Shown here in pieces: positions 1 to 11,313 of a stretch of DNA of 64,000 nt. Within the stretch, counting starts at the first letter, position 1, and each line of letters opens with the position of its first letter. Made by a program: the position numbers and the translations under genes. The DNA comes from Antedon mediterranea (Eukaryota > Echinodermata > Crinoidea > Comatulida > Antedonidae), in assembly GCF_964355755.1 (NCBI RefSeq), contig NC_092672.1, forward strand, positions 2,728,001 through 2,792,000, written 5' to 3'. The notes under the pieces were generated by a model. The model was not told the origin of the DNA, did no database searches, and worked only from the letters and a program-made list of their open reading frames with translations.

Positions 1-242
1 TACCTACTCTAGTAATAATATAGTGCTTGATGAACAATTTATACAGATTTTTGTTCTATGTGGCTGCAGACATTGAGTCAGATAGATCCAAATAAAATGA
101 ACGAATTTGAAAATGAAAATCATAATTATATCTAGCTGCTGCAGCTGTTTTGATTACGCGTATGATGTAGACACGCGCACGACAAGGAAGCTGAATATGG
201 ATGAATTTGATTATCACGACCAAATATATAACTAAATCAAAG

Positions 243-248
243 TTTATT
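243..248 (-). promoter_or_regulatory. Candidate polyadenylation signal of NLR-1
   Basis: AATAAA on the minus strand about 210 bases past the NLR-1 stop. The same hexamer sits at the matching place behind NLR-2 (28007-28012), within sequence shared by the two units. Confidence 0.5.
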
Positions 249-461
249 TCTTTAAAAACTACAATTTAAATAACAAATTATTACTAAACAATTTTTATAA
301 CATGTCTATTAATTACATGTCATTTTTATCACAGATACAATTCTATTTTTTAATTACAATATTGACACTTAAGTACTGCGAATTTTACAAAATTAATGCG
401 CTCTTTATATGAATTGAGACGTAGTACATACTACTGTAGTAGGCGGATGATGATCGTGAAA

Positions 462-3400
462 TTATTTATAATAGAACAATATTCTTCTCTTTAAACACTC
501 TTCGGTCAAGTAATTGATTACATCACCTGATAGATTGCAATCCCGCATGTAAAGCTCCCTCAGCTTAGGACACATAATGAGTAATGAAGACAATGAATTA
601 ACAATGTTGTGAAGGTTATTTCGAGAGATATCGAGAATATCTAATGGCAATTGAACTTGTTTGTGAGAACAGTCTGTACTCAAGTGATTGATGACATCAA
701 CTGATAGATTGCAATCCCGCATGTAAAGCTCCCTCAGCAGCTTAGGACACATAATGAGAAATGAAGACAATGAATTAACATCAATGTTGTGAAGGTTATT
801 ACCAGAGATATCGAGAATATCTAATGGCAATTGAACTTGTTTGTGAGAACATTCTGTACTCAAGTGATTGATGACGTCAACTGATAGATTGCAATCCCGC
901 ATGTAAAGCTCCCTCAGCTTAGGACACATAATGAGAAATGAAGACAATGAATTAACATCAATGTTGTGAAGGTTATTACCAGAGATATCGAGAATATCTA
1001 ATGGTAATTGAATTTGTTTGTGAGAACATTCTGTACCCAAGTGATTGATGACGTCGCCTGATAGATTGCAATCCGGCATCCAAAGCGCCCTCAGCTTAGG
1101 AGACATAATGAGTAATGAACACATTAAATTAACATCAATGTTGTGAAAGTTATTACCAGGGATGTTGAGATAAGTTAATGCTAATTGAACTTGTTTGAGA
1201 GAACATTCTGTAACAAAGTGTTTGAATGCATCAGAGTCTCCTATTAGATTCTTAATAATCGTTCGTTCGTCACATTCAGCTATGGCTAAAATGTGTGCAA
1301 TTACTTTTCCCTTGCATTCCCCTGCCATCCTACCACTACTAAAACGCTCGATTTTTTCATCAAAATCCTCCATGCAATAAAGTTGCATAATCAGACGTAT
1401 GAAATGCCCATCACATTGTACATCTGGAAAAATGTGTTTAATAAACAATCTTATGGAATTAGCTATATCGTCCAAATGATTCTTTATTTCTAAATTTTGA
1501 ATGTGATTATTTAATTCATTTATCACATCATTTCTTTGTTTTTTAACAAAATTTAAATGAGCTGGTAGAGAACGGTATGTTGACAAATTATTTGTTATCC
1601 AATGCTTTAAAAATACATTAGCGTTAGCACCAAGGAAACCAATTGCAAACTCTCTTGCTTTGTATAAATACTCACTTTCTCTTATCACCTCCCATTCTTT
1701 ATCATCCAATGGTGCAAGTAATCGTTTTATATCTGTGTTACATCCACACTTCATACCTTTACTTTCACATAATTTACACTCACCCCATGTATTATCATCA
1801 AATGGTGTAAGTAGCCGTCTTACATCGTCTTCGCATTCAAACTTCAAACCTTCACTTTCACATAATTTGCTCAAGTACAGTCCTACCAATGACTCAACTA
1901 TCAACTTGTGGGGTGGCATGAAAACACTTTCAAAGTTAGATTTTAAAATTGGTGCTTCTTCGTAAACAAATCCAAGTTTGACGGCCATGTCAACCAAGTC
2001 CTTATTCGAATGTGTATTATTCAAATCTTTTCTGTTTATTGAAAGTTGATTTTGTTTTAAGCTTTTATACATACACTTTCCTAGCAAAACCATAGCGTAT
2101 ACATACTTCGCTGGGGTGTCTTCAAATTTAGAAATTTTGGCAAATTGTTTTTGTTTGTTAAATTGATTTAAAATACTACGGAAAAGTTGCTTGAAAAGAT
2201 CAGAACTGTCACTAGGAAGACTTTGATCGTTTTCCCATAGCATACAGATTGAAAGAAGTGACATTGGGTTTTTGCACATTGAATATGCTTCTGGATGTTT
2301 TGGAAAATAATTAGTTTGATTATATAATTCCCTTTTAAGCGATTCTCCCAATTGCGGTTCTCTAAAATATTTAAAATATTTATCAATATACTCCCATATC
2401 CTCTCTTGATTAAATCCCTTAACTCTTACATGTACGTTACACTCTCTTTTAAATTCATCTATGTTTTCTGATCGTGAAGTAAGTATCACAGTACTTTTTT
2501 TAAAGTTGTCTTTTCTGAAAAGACTAATAACGCTTTGATTATTAAATCTCAATTCATCTAATCCGTCTAGTAGCAAAACAATTTTGTCTTCAAGTATCTT
2601 TATACATTTCTTAATTAACCGTGGATCTTCTGGGAGATCTGTCTCTAAATTGAAATCTGTCATATCCAGTTGCTTTACAATTAAATCATAGATATCGGCA
2701 TCTTTTTCCAAATCTCTCAGACATAAAAAAAATACAATTTTACCTTCAAAGATATTATTAGATTGATTAGGTGTGGCCCACATGTATGATAAATGTCTTA
2801 ATATGGTAGTTTTACCAATTCCACCTTCTCCTTCTATGAGAGCTTTACATCCAGGTTTAGAACTGATAACATCAATCTCTTCTTCCAATGTTGTTGGGTT
2901 GCCTCCTTTATTGTTTTCAGTTTCCTTCTGTAGTTCCATATCGGTAAACATCTGTGAAATGTCAACTTTGTATCTATTATTCATTATTGCAGGTGTAAAT
3001 ATACTGGCCTGGCTGCACTTGTCCGTTTGTATTTTAATCAGATATGTTTGTATCTTTTCTAAAAACAACGAAAGTTATTCAATAGAGAGAATCTTATACT
3101 TAATCATATTCTATTAAGCATTTTATATATTATTATTATTATTCTTGATATAAATTCATCTTAATTACCGTATTTATTTATATTTTGTTTATTTTAGTAG
3201 GCCTAAGTTGGTAACAATTATAGTGGTTAGGTTGTACTTTTTACAGGCCTAGATAATGTCCATCCTGAAATATTTTATAAAAAATTGCTATAATATTAAT
3301 TTATTATAGCAATTTTAAACTATTTACTTAATAGCAGACTCTGTGGTATAGATATTTGTATTGTGCTTTTTGTAAATTATTAAGGTTTTAGAGGGCGACA

Positions 3401-6400
3401 AACACATTTTCTTTACTATCAGAAACAGAAAACTGTAATTGATCAAGAGGGCAGCAAACCGAAAAATAAATTTATCACAAATCAATACTGTAGATGTACG
3501 TTCAGGCCGGTAGACCACGATATTTCAGATTTAAATCAAACTAACTCGGTCAAAAAACGATATATGTATGTAAGTTTCATATTTAGTTGTTAATTTCTTA
3601 ATTTTCGCTGCAATAAAAGAGTTGTTCATATGCGAGCGACTGCACTGAGAGAAACAATTTAATTGTTGAAATACGATTGTTGGAATGAGGTGTAGACAAG
3701 AGGAATTGTTCTATATTGTAATTATATAATATCATACTAATCCTAATTATAATTACATTGTTCATGTTTTTTTCTTTTATAAGACTTGTTTAAAACTTAA
3801 CTCAATAAATCAAAATTTACAACAAGAAATTTTCTACTGCATAAAAAAATCGTCTTATTTAATTATACAATACATTCTAATAACTAACCTGTTTCTGACT
3901 CAACCTTATTCTGCGTTTCTTGTCCTTTGTTACTAGTAGTCGACACATCCACTGTTTAATAAATAAATAAATAACTGTCTTAATAATTATTATCAAACCG
4001 ACCTTATTACTTTACAATTATTCTACCGCATAATAAACTTCTTTATAGGAGAAAACTTTTAGAGTTTACAGTTATTAACTAACCTGTTTCTGCTTTTTGC
4101 GTTCCTTGTTCTTCGTTACTAGTGTTCGGCACATTTACTGTTTAATGATAAATTAGAATAGATAAATAGTTTAGTTAATTAAAAATAATTATAAATTTCA
4201 TAATATATAAATACAATTCTAATATAAAGAAATACAGTTTTCATTGCAGAAATATTCCAATTTAAGTAGTCAAGATATATTGCAATTAAGGTCTTTTTTT
4301 ACCAAAAAAAAAAAATCCTTTTTAGTAACGCACTTGTATATAGAGGGCGACAAACACAAGTTGAAATCAATCAGAAGGAGAAAACTTCAATCTCTGTACT
4401 GACATGATCGGAAATGACGTCAAACTGGTTTTTTTATAAACCAAAAGAGACAATAGGCCTAACCAAAGTAAAACAAGACTAAATATTCAACAAAATCCGA
4501 GATTAGATACATTTTACAGAGAGCATAAATTTAGAAACCTTCCACCCATTGAATTGTAATATTATTTGTTAATCTGTAACTCACCAGTTTCTGATTTAAC
4601 TTCTTTTTGTGTTTCTTCGTTAGACCTACCACTGGTCGGCGGCACTTCCTCTGTTAATAAAAATAACAGGAGAAATCTGAATTTACAATAATTTTAGGGA
4701 TTCATTTAAGCATAAATAATATCTAATTAAGATATAAAAAAACCTAAACCATTCGAATTAAATTCAAATAATGGCCAAACGAGTTTTGTTACATATTAAA
4801 CAAATCAATGGTGATGTGATTGATTGTTGTTTTCCCCGTAAATATTTGTAGTATGCCCTGCTCAACCTACCAGTTGATTTTAGAGTCAAAGTTTTCTAGA
4901 TTTATAATAATCCTTCTTTTCACAAATTTGTTGAATTAGATTAGGAATGATGAATGGAATGTATTTGTGGTTGATTTGGCTTCAATAATATCATCTCTAT
5001 ATTATATTTGTTCAATAATTGAAAACATGCCTCTGGATATCAATCAATCAATCAATTTATTTGGAAATTGCACCTTTACATCGGTGGCACACACAGTAAG
5101 TGGTGCATCCATATTAAACACAATTAACATAAAATGACGGATACTTAAGCTAATTTACAAAGTTAAAAAATTTAAAAAAAAAAATTTAAAATTAGTACTA
5201 TATACTGTGGCAATATTTGTATGAGTTGATACATCATTTTAGTTAAATATATAGATATTGGTTCCATGTGTGTTAAGGAACCTCCATCTTTTATCGGTTT
5301 TCTCAATCGTCATATTCATTTATTTACAATAAGGTAAGTATAAAAAATGATGATAACGTTGTATCTTAATGAGTAGTTATTAAGCTATCGTCTAATAAAG
5401 GTGTTAATAACACTACCAAATATTGACTGGAAAACAATCACAATTATACAATATGTCGTGTTACGACTTGTTTGGTTCACACTAACGTAACGCAATAATG
5501 TAGACCCAACGCAAGCGAATAGACCAATGATAAGCGACAGTTTGAATAATGCATCGCTTGTGATTGGTCAATTCACGACGTTGCTAAATATTTAATGTAT
5601 ATCTCCAGGCCTCATAACAGTAACTAACCTGTTTCTGATTTAACTTCTTTTCGTGTTCCTTCATGACTACTGGTCGTCGGCAAACAATCTGAATTAATAT
5701 TAAGAGCGCAATTCAGCATAGAATAATTTATACAAAAAAAAACTATTTACCATTATATACACATTACCAACAAAATGAAATCATTTTGTTATTGTTTACT
5801 GTATGGCCAAACAGTTGTGACTAACCTGTTTCTGACTTCATATCTGTTCTCATTCTTGTGTTACTACTATGCACTTCTGATAGATAAAAACAAATACAAT
5901 GACTTTTACCTAATGAATAAAATGATTATTTCTAGATATTGTTTATTTTCAAAATAATACGTTTGTGAATGTTATTCAAATTGAATTGTATTATGTTATG
6001 GTTAATGTAGGCCCTATATACTGTAAATACAATACCTGATTCTGACTCAGACTCGTTCGCCTGCCTATTTTTCCTTTCTGTCATTTTGGATCCGCCGCTG
6101 TTATCCTCTGCTTGTATTCCTGGTTCGTTGTTAGGTCTACAACTGGTGGTTGGCATTTGTTCTGTTTAAAAGAATAAACTGAATTTACAATATGGTATCT
6201 ATCTCGTGAACAACCAATGATCGGAGTATAAAATCAGCTAATAATAACGTATTAATTTGGAAATTAGTTAGGTTTATAGAGGGCGACAAACACAATTTGT
6301 GATCGACAAAAAGTAAATCACAAATCTGAAATAAACCAACACAAAACCGTATATCATATTTATTCGAACAAACGCCTCTCTCAAATAAACGCCCCATTAA

Positions 6401-7852
6401 AACAACATTTTGTATGTAGGCCTACAAAGTAGAATTTATTGACTTTCATGATCTCTACAATTTAGCAAACATATTAATTATATTGATACAATTGTTAATT
6501 TTGTTACAATAACGGATTTTGTTATATCCGACTGCACAATGAGGTGTAGGCTATAAGACATGAATTGTTCTAATACTAGATATAATGTTTTTTTTCGTAC
6601 AGTACAGAAAACATAATTACTATTACTAATAACTCACTTGTTTCATGTTCTACCTGTACTATTTGTTCTTCGTCACTGGTGTTCGGTGCATTTACTGTTT
6701 AATAAGAAACAATACAAATACAAATAAATGATAAAATAATAATATTCTACTCCATCAAATCAAATTGGGAGCCTTAGTATAAAAATAAGATTAATTATAT
6801 TAGCGGCGGTAAACACGGGCATATATTTGTTGGTCATTGTGTGTACCTTTTTTATTCGGACATAATGCGTTGAAACACCGGTTCTCGTCAGATTACCGGA
6901 AGTTAAGCAATTCGTTGGCCTGGTTGCGTTTGGAAATACCTCCGTCTGGAAATATCGCGTCGGCTGCTGTTATAGACCAGTGGTGAAATGATGGGAATCG
7001 ATAGCTAGGATAGGCATGAGTTCGTCCATATCTGTACCATGCTGATTGTTGTGTCATTAGGCAAGATATGCTTTACTCTCTCATTGCTTTGTTCTAATCC
7101 AATTCTAAGTTACGCTTGGGGACGATAATAACTAGGCCTACTACCTTTAATGTGGATGTTTTACACATAGGCTATTCATATAGTATTCTTCAATTAATTA
7201 TTTGTTTGCTAATTCGTTCCTGTTACATACCTTGTGTCAGGCATTTCATCGTTGATGCCACTCCAATTTTGTTAAGAATGTTAATAAACTCTTCTTTTCT
7301 TTCTTCACAAAGTATTTGTCTTTGTTCCAAGTCTATAATCATACTCCAAGAGTCTTCATAATTCTTTAATGGATTGTTGAAGAGTGCATCAATTTTCTTA
7401 ACAGCAGCCTTTCTTAGTTCGTTTCCAAAATCTGCAATCCAGTGTCGATATGGGGTGAAATTTATAATTTGTATTTCTTGAACTTCGAAGAAAGATTGTT
7501 GAAAAACGTTGATAGCTCCAAACGTTTGGGTTACTTTTATCGTTTCATAAAGTAACTCCAGATTGCCTGGGCTTAAACGCCCTGTTTTCCTCAATGCATT
7601 CAGTAGATCTATCGTTGTGTTGGCTTTGTCTATGTCTGCTACTGAAATTAAATCGTGGTATAAAACCTTCAGCTGTCTGACGAGGTTGTTTTTATCATAC
7701 CATTCTGAAAAGTTCACCAAGTCCACATTAAAATCTATTTCTAAAAATATAAAAGTGGGAAAAAGAGAAGATTAGAAAAAACATTTTTAAAATTGTTCTA
7801 CTCGATGCAATACAAAAAAGACTATTTATTGTTTGTTACCTGTTGCCGCCAT
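462..7852 (-). CDS. NLR-1: DED-like / NACHT / LRR innate immune receptor, ten coding exons
   Basis: Probable cytosolic pattern receptor of the NLR family. Minus-strand exons by splice sites and phase: 7840-7852 (start, MAAT), 7231-7740 (DED), linker mini-exons 6638-6694, 6036-6161, 5826-5876, 5629-5688, 4585-4650, 4084-4137 and 3889-3951, then 462-3058 (NACHT-LRR and stop). They sum to 3597 nt, or 1198 residues, in one frame; every internal junction is phase 1. Residues about 20-95 resemble a death-effector domain (conserved pattern LRKTGRLSPGNLELL). Walker A is GEGGIGKTT near residue 410, Walker B LLLDGLDEL near 495, sensor-like TVILTSR near 521. The C-terminus holds four near-identical 59-residue LRR units. 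The start rests on a short exon whose equivalent in NLR-2 gives MAT, so it is well supported but not proven. Family assignment is firm; the ligand and whether the DED signals to caspases are unknown. Confidence 0.85.
500..1205 (-). repeat. In-frame 177-bp LRR repeat array of NLR-1, four units
   Basis: Units are spaced 177 nt, one of them 180 nt because of a single extra leucine codon. Each unit encodes 59 residues, in effect two LRRs, with the pattern ISGNNLHNIDVNSL then CPKLRELYMRDCNLS. Three of the units are nearly identical at the DNA level, which points to recent unequal exchange or conversion. NLR-2 has only two units (about 28300-28620). Confidence 0.85.
5040..5160 (-). mobile_element. 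Probable LINE 3'-end relic in an NLR intron
   Basis: The minus strand ends in AAATAAATTGATTGATTGAT, the kind of short-repeat tail found at the 3' end of some non-LTR retrotransposons. The same piece is present in the NLR-2 intron (about 32080-32190), so it predates the duplication. No coding part remains. Confidence 0.35.
5466..5590. mobile_element. MITE fragment related to the 56134-56343 element
   Basis: Shares ACGTAACGCAA, CCAATGATAAGCGA-like and CGCTTGTGATTGGTCAATTC motifs with the complete short element at 56134-56343. A matching copy lies in NLR-2 (32519-32637), so the insertion predates the NLR duplication. Confidence 0.5.
6856..6975 (+). pseudogene. 5S rRNA-derived sequence (5S pseudogene or 5S-headed SINE)
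   Basis: Resembles animal 5S rRNA along nearly its whole length: CACCGGTTCTCGTCAGATTACC (block A region) followed by GAAGTTAAGCAA, then GGAAATACC and the terminal CGGCTGCTGTTATAG. Several substitutions and small indels rule out a functional gene. It sits in the 6530-7210 segment of the NLR-1 intron that NLR-2 lacks. A SINE with a 5S head is an alternative, since unrelated sequence continues directly downstream. Confidence 0.7.
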
Positions 7853-8409
7853 GATGTCAATTCAGTTTTCTATCTTCATTTCTGAAAAGCAAAATTTTTG
7901 TTTTTACAATAAATGCTGTCAAACCATGTCACCAGTGCTTTTCAGAGTAGACCTCTCTTTTTAAGTTACTTATTATGTCCCTCTACTTCTGTTCATTCAT
8001 TGCCTTAAAGAGTTCCCTCTGCTAAGGAACAGTTAAAATGTTCATTTTCTTCCCAATGGTTAGCTGTTAAGGACAAAATAAACTAAGTTCTCAACAACTA
8101 ATGATGTGAATTCAAAGTATATCTGATAACATAGGCGTTTGCGCTGATTAGAGCACCAAACAATGGTATGATGGACAAAGGTTACGTTTATGGTGTATGG
8201 CGTGATGTCTAATCACTAAATAAATACACTTTTAACTTTTATAAATGTGTTTACTTCCATGCTATAAGTCACGTAGTCAGAGCCCTATTTTCTACCCTGC
8301 CCCTGTACCCCTCAATTATCTTTTTTTTGCGAAGAGCCAAAAATACGTAAACAATGGAAATACAGTGGTCTATATTAATATTGATTATGACCATGATGTA
8401 TCTACAAAT
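7853..8409. other. Upstream flank of NLR-1, no recognised gene
   Basis: Contains the probable 5' UTR and promoter of NLR-1. The part from about 8110 to 8345 is repeated, with changes, near 8740-8915 and 59100-59285. No coding exon was recognised. Confidence 0.4.
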
Positions 8410-8725
8410 GTTATCTATAATCATACTCCAAGCGTCTTCATAATTCTGTAAGGGATTATTGTAGAGTGCATCAATTTTCCTAATGGCAGCCTTTCTGAAT
8501 TCGTTTCCAAAATCTGCAATCCAGTGTCGATATGGGGTGAAATTTATACTCTTGATTTCTTGAACTTCTTCAAGAACAGATTGTTTATGTTTTGTTTTAC
8601 ACCAACCTGTTGGTTACTTTTATTGTTATATAAAGTAATGTAAAATTGTCTGGTCTAAATGTCCTGTTTTCTTTAAATCATCCAGTAGTTCTTTCGTTCT
8701 ATTGGCTTTGCTTTGCTACTGAAAA
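8410..8725 (-). pseudogene. Decayed duplicate of the NLR DED exon
   Basis: On the minus strand this matches the C-terminal two thirds of the 510-nt DED exon: the coding equivalents of YEDSWSMIIDLE, the ALYNN/NPLKNYED region and WIADFGNE are readable. It is broken by small deletions, especially near 8600-8640 and 8705-8720, with no open frame across it. Flanking sequence is duplicated as well, so this is a partial tandem duplication of the NLR-1 5' end and not a retrocopy. Confidence 0.8.
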
Positions 8726-8939
8726 AAATTAACGTAGTAACAATGGTCTGTTGGTAAGGACAAATGTTACGTTCATGGTATGCCCAGGTGCATGGCGTGT
8801 CTAATCAATAAATAAATACACTTTTAACTTTTATAAATGTGTTTACTTATCTGATGGCACTGCTCTCGCCCCTGGACCCCCTCCACTCGATGGCACGTTT
8901 TCGTGAAGAACCAAGGTACTGTATGTGAAATTGGGAAAA

Positions 8940-9065
8940 TCTATTCTATTTAAAACCTAACAAAGTTATAGTCTGCTGCCCTCTACACATTTCAGTTAGT
9001 GCAACTTTTGACAAGATACTGTACGCATCATGGTTTTAAATTGATAGTATTAATATTGGTTATGA
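8940..9065 (+). pseudogene. Fragment of a GSTK1 3' end (segment A)
   Basis: AGTTATAGTCTGCTGCCCTC followed by TTTCAGTT...AACTTTT...CAAGAT...ATCATGGTTTTAA parallels the end of the last GSTK1 exon and its 3' UTR at 26440-26545. No coding capacity is left. A similar fragment lies in segment A' near 59330-59370. Confidence 0.5.
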
Positions 9066-9680
9066 AAATGAACGTTTTAACGGTATAAACTTAAGCATTC
9101 AGCAATAAGTTGCATTGTATTTAAGTACAGTTCAAATCATTAAAAATAGGCATACACATATCTCTGACAAAACCTAATAACACAACCATGGACTACTATT
9201 AAACAAATCGAGGCAAAACTCCATTGACGCGGAGGAACAGTCACTCTATATTAATCAATAATACCTTCAAATTGGCCCAATTGTATTTTTTTCTTTTTAA
9301 AACTATATTGTTTTTGTTTATGTAGGTTATTTTGAATAATTTACTTTCATATGTTCTCTATAGTATAGTATTCAATTTAGTTGCATTTGGAGATAAATAA
9401 AGGTACAAAAAATATATAACGATGAACATTTAAAAATAAAAAGCTCCATGATCTAACTCATGTCTAAGGTATGGTTCATGCCTAAAATGTTTTTTTTAAC
9501 TGGCTGTTCTTAAATAACACTACCTGGATATAACGCAGTCTTGCTAAACCCTTGTATAGAATTATTTAAAGATTTCAGAAACTAAAAAGTATGTTGAAAA
9601 ACAAACTGTATTTATTATGTATTGCCACCTCTAGGCCTATTGGATTTTTTTTGCTCATACCATTTTCGCAGTACGTCTAG

Positions 9681-9763
9681 AGCCGATCCAGGTCTGCTTG
9701 AAGGAGGTGCAATGGAATCAGAAGAAGGCTAGATATCACAGTTATCGACGACACCAAAGTTAA
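9681..9763 (+). CDS. Candidate exon of an unrecognised plus-strand gene (segment A)
   Basis: After an AG acceptor, an open frame encodes PIQVCLKEV, WNQKKARYHSYR and RHQS before TAA. The equivalent in A' (59490-59578) keeps the same frame, and the two differ by whole codons: one GTG and one CGA. This pattern suggests selection for coding in the recent past. I do not recognise the protein. The donor is weaker than in A' (CAAA followed by GTTAAA). Confidence 0.35.
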
Positions 9764-10080
9764 ATAATTGTGTACAAGATAACCACATAACTATATTATT
9801 ATTATTTAACTTTTACTTATTTTTTTCTTTTTACTTTTATTTATCATTATTTAAAGGAAGTAAAAAATATCATGGCATCATAGTCTAATGACCACGTTTT
9901 TTAAATGTTTTTTTTTTGTATTGCGATTTTTATTTAAACTTGTCTTCAAAGATAATATTTAATTCCTGTGTTGCGCCGTCTCCTTATTTTACACGCACGC
10001 TACCATGTTAACAAACTTTTTTTTAACGACAGCGTCTCGGGCAGCGTCTATACTATTTGTTTTAGGCCGCGCCTCCCTAT

Positions 10081-10193
10081 AGCTCTGTCTACACTATCAA
10101 ACTACTTTGAAATGGTAGTTCTATGACATCATCATGTCCATATGGACACATCACACTTTTTGTCACATAGAGTTTGACAGTGTAGACAGAGTT
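10081..10193. mobile_element. Short MITE with CTCTGTCTACACT ends
   Basis: Terminal inverted repeats of about 22 bp: AGCTCTGTCTACACTATCAA at the left, with its complement in GACAGTGTAGACAGAG at the right. The inside is also palindromic (TCATCATGTCC...GGACACATCAC). A longer relative lies at the same place in A' (59876-60036). Related partial copies follow GSTK1 (27151-27265) and the dead GSTK1 (from 44908). Confidence 0.75.
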
Positions 10194-10446
10194 CAAACAT
10201 CACGTCGCGATAGTTGTTTCAAAATACCCGCGCACAAAAACCAAGCAGCCAAGTAATGCGTGCGTAACTATTAGGAAGAGCAAGAGCTCAAATCATAAAT
10301 GTTACATTAATGATTATTGATTAACTAATCAGTGTAAAATAACAAATATTCGACCAGATAGAGGACAACATTTTAGCCTCAACGCGTCAAATGTTTGTGG
10401 TCTTCGTCTAAAAATCTAGGCCTGTGTGTGCATCCAGATGGATGAT

Positions 10447-11231
10447 ATATATGTTATGCGCGATTTGAACGATTTGCGCAATTTGAAATTGCGCAAAAAA
10501 AATCCTTGCGCAATTTGAATTGAAACATGTGTTTCAAATTGCGCAAGCAACGTATTAAATTGCGCAAGTAATCTGCAAATTGCGCAAGGTTTTTCGACAG
10601 ATTGTGAAATCATGCACACCCATATTTTTATAGTAATTTCTAAGAATGATTCAAAATTAAAGATAAATATCGCATTTCCTTATTTTAGTAGTGCAAATAT
10701 TGTTATAAGTTAGCATACCGTCGAAGAACCGACGAAGGAAAACGAAGCGGTGGTGTTCCACCAGGCGGGCGCGGCGCGGGCGGCCGGCTATACTACTCTA
10801 GCCTAGCTAGGGTCTGGACTACTGATACTGACAAGGTTACATATTAAAAACTTAAAAAGTGAGTATTAAACATTATCTTCATTGAAATGGTCTTATTTAT
10901 ATAATAAAATACTAAATGTTAAACTCCTCTGCCTAGTAGGCCTAGCCTAGCCATGTATGGGAAAATTTACAGTTCGTTTTCAAATTGCGCAAAGGTGTCA
11001 TATTGCGCAAGAACTATCTTGCGCAATTTACAAATTGTGCAGCGCAATTTAAAATTGCGCAAAGATTTTCTTGCGCAATTTGGAATTGCGCAAGTTGATT
11101 GCGCAATTTGAAATTGCGCAAAAAAATCCTTGCGCAATTTTAAGAATTCTTTGCGCAATTTCAAATTGCGCAACGATTTTTTTGCGCAATTTCAAATTGC
11201 GCAAATCGTTCAAATCGCGCATAACATATAC
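10447..11231. mobile_element. Foldback element made of TTGCGCAATTT repeats
   Basis: Long imperfect inverted ends starting TATGTTATGCGCGATTTGAA, followed at both ends by arrays of the palindromic unit TTGCGCAATTTGAAATTGCG. Segment A' has an empty site at this point (near 60278), which shows that this is an insertion. The middle (10640-10960) is unique and more GC-rich. No transposase is present, and the target duplication could not be defined. Confidence 0.8.
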
Positions 11232-11313
11232 ACAAGTCATTCCAAGTCAGCCTGAGGAGAGTATGCCCAGCCGGCGAACTACCACAGGAGTCATGCAGTT
11301 CAAACTCAGTGGC
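11232..11313 (+). pseudogene. Second candidate exon of the unrecognised gene, split by the foldback insertion
   Basis: Matches the A' exon at 60272-60365 (VIPSQPEE...VMQFKLSG) and ends near a GTGAGT donor. In this copy the 5' part of the exon is separated by the 785-bp foldback element. Two compensating one-base indels also change the middle of the peptide. It is therefore probably inactive in segment A. Confidence 0.35.

Larger units (their letters stand above)
3889..6694 (-). other. Cluster of seven phase 1-1 linker mini-exons of NLR-1
   Basis: Seven exons of 51-126 nt, each with an AG acceptor, a GT donor and a length divisible by three. Their peptides are variations of one theme: VP-x-TS-S/G-N-E-x-G-T-x-K-E-V-K-SET, rich in Ser, Thr, Glu and Asn. 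The exon at 6036-6161 is longer and carries a basic patch (RKNRQ). The surrounding introns share the motif AGAGGGCGACAAACACA (3397, 4344 and 6278), so exon and intron were duplicated together. They would encode a flexible, probably disordered spacer between the DED and NACHT domains. Alternative splicing is likely but not shown by sequence alone. Confidence 0.75.
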
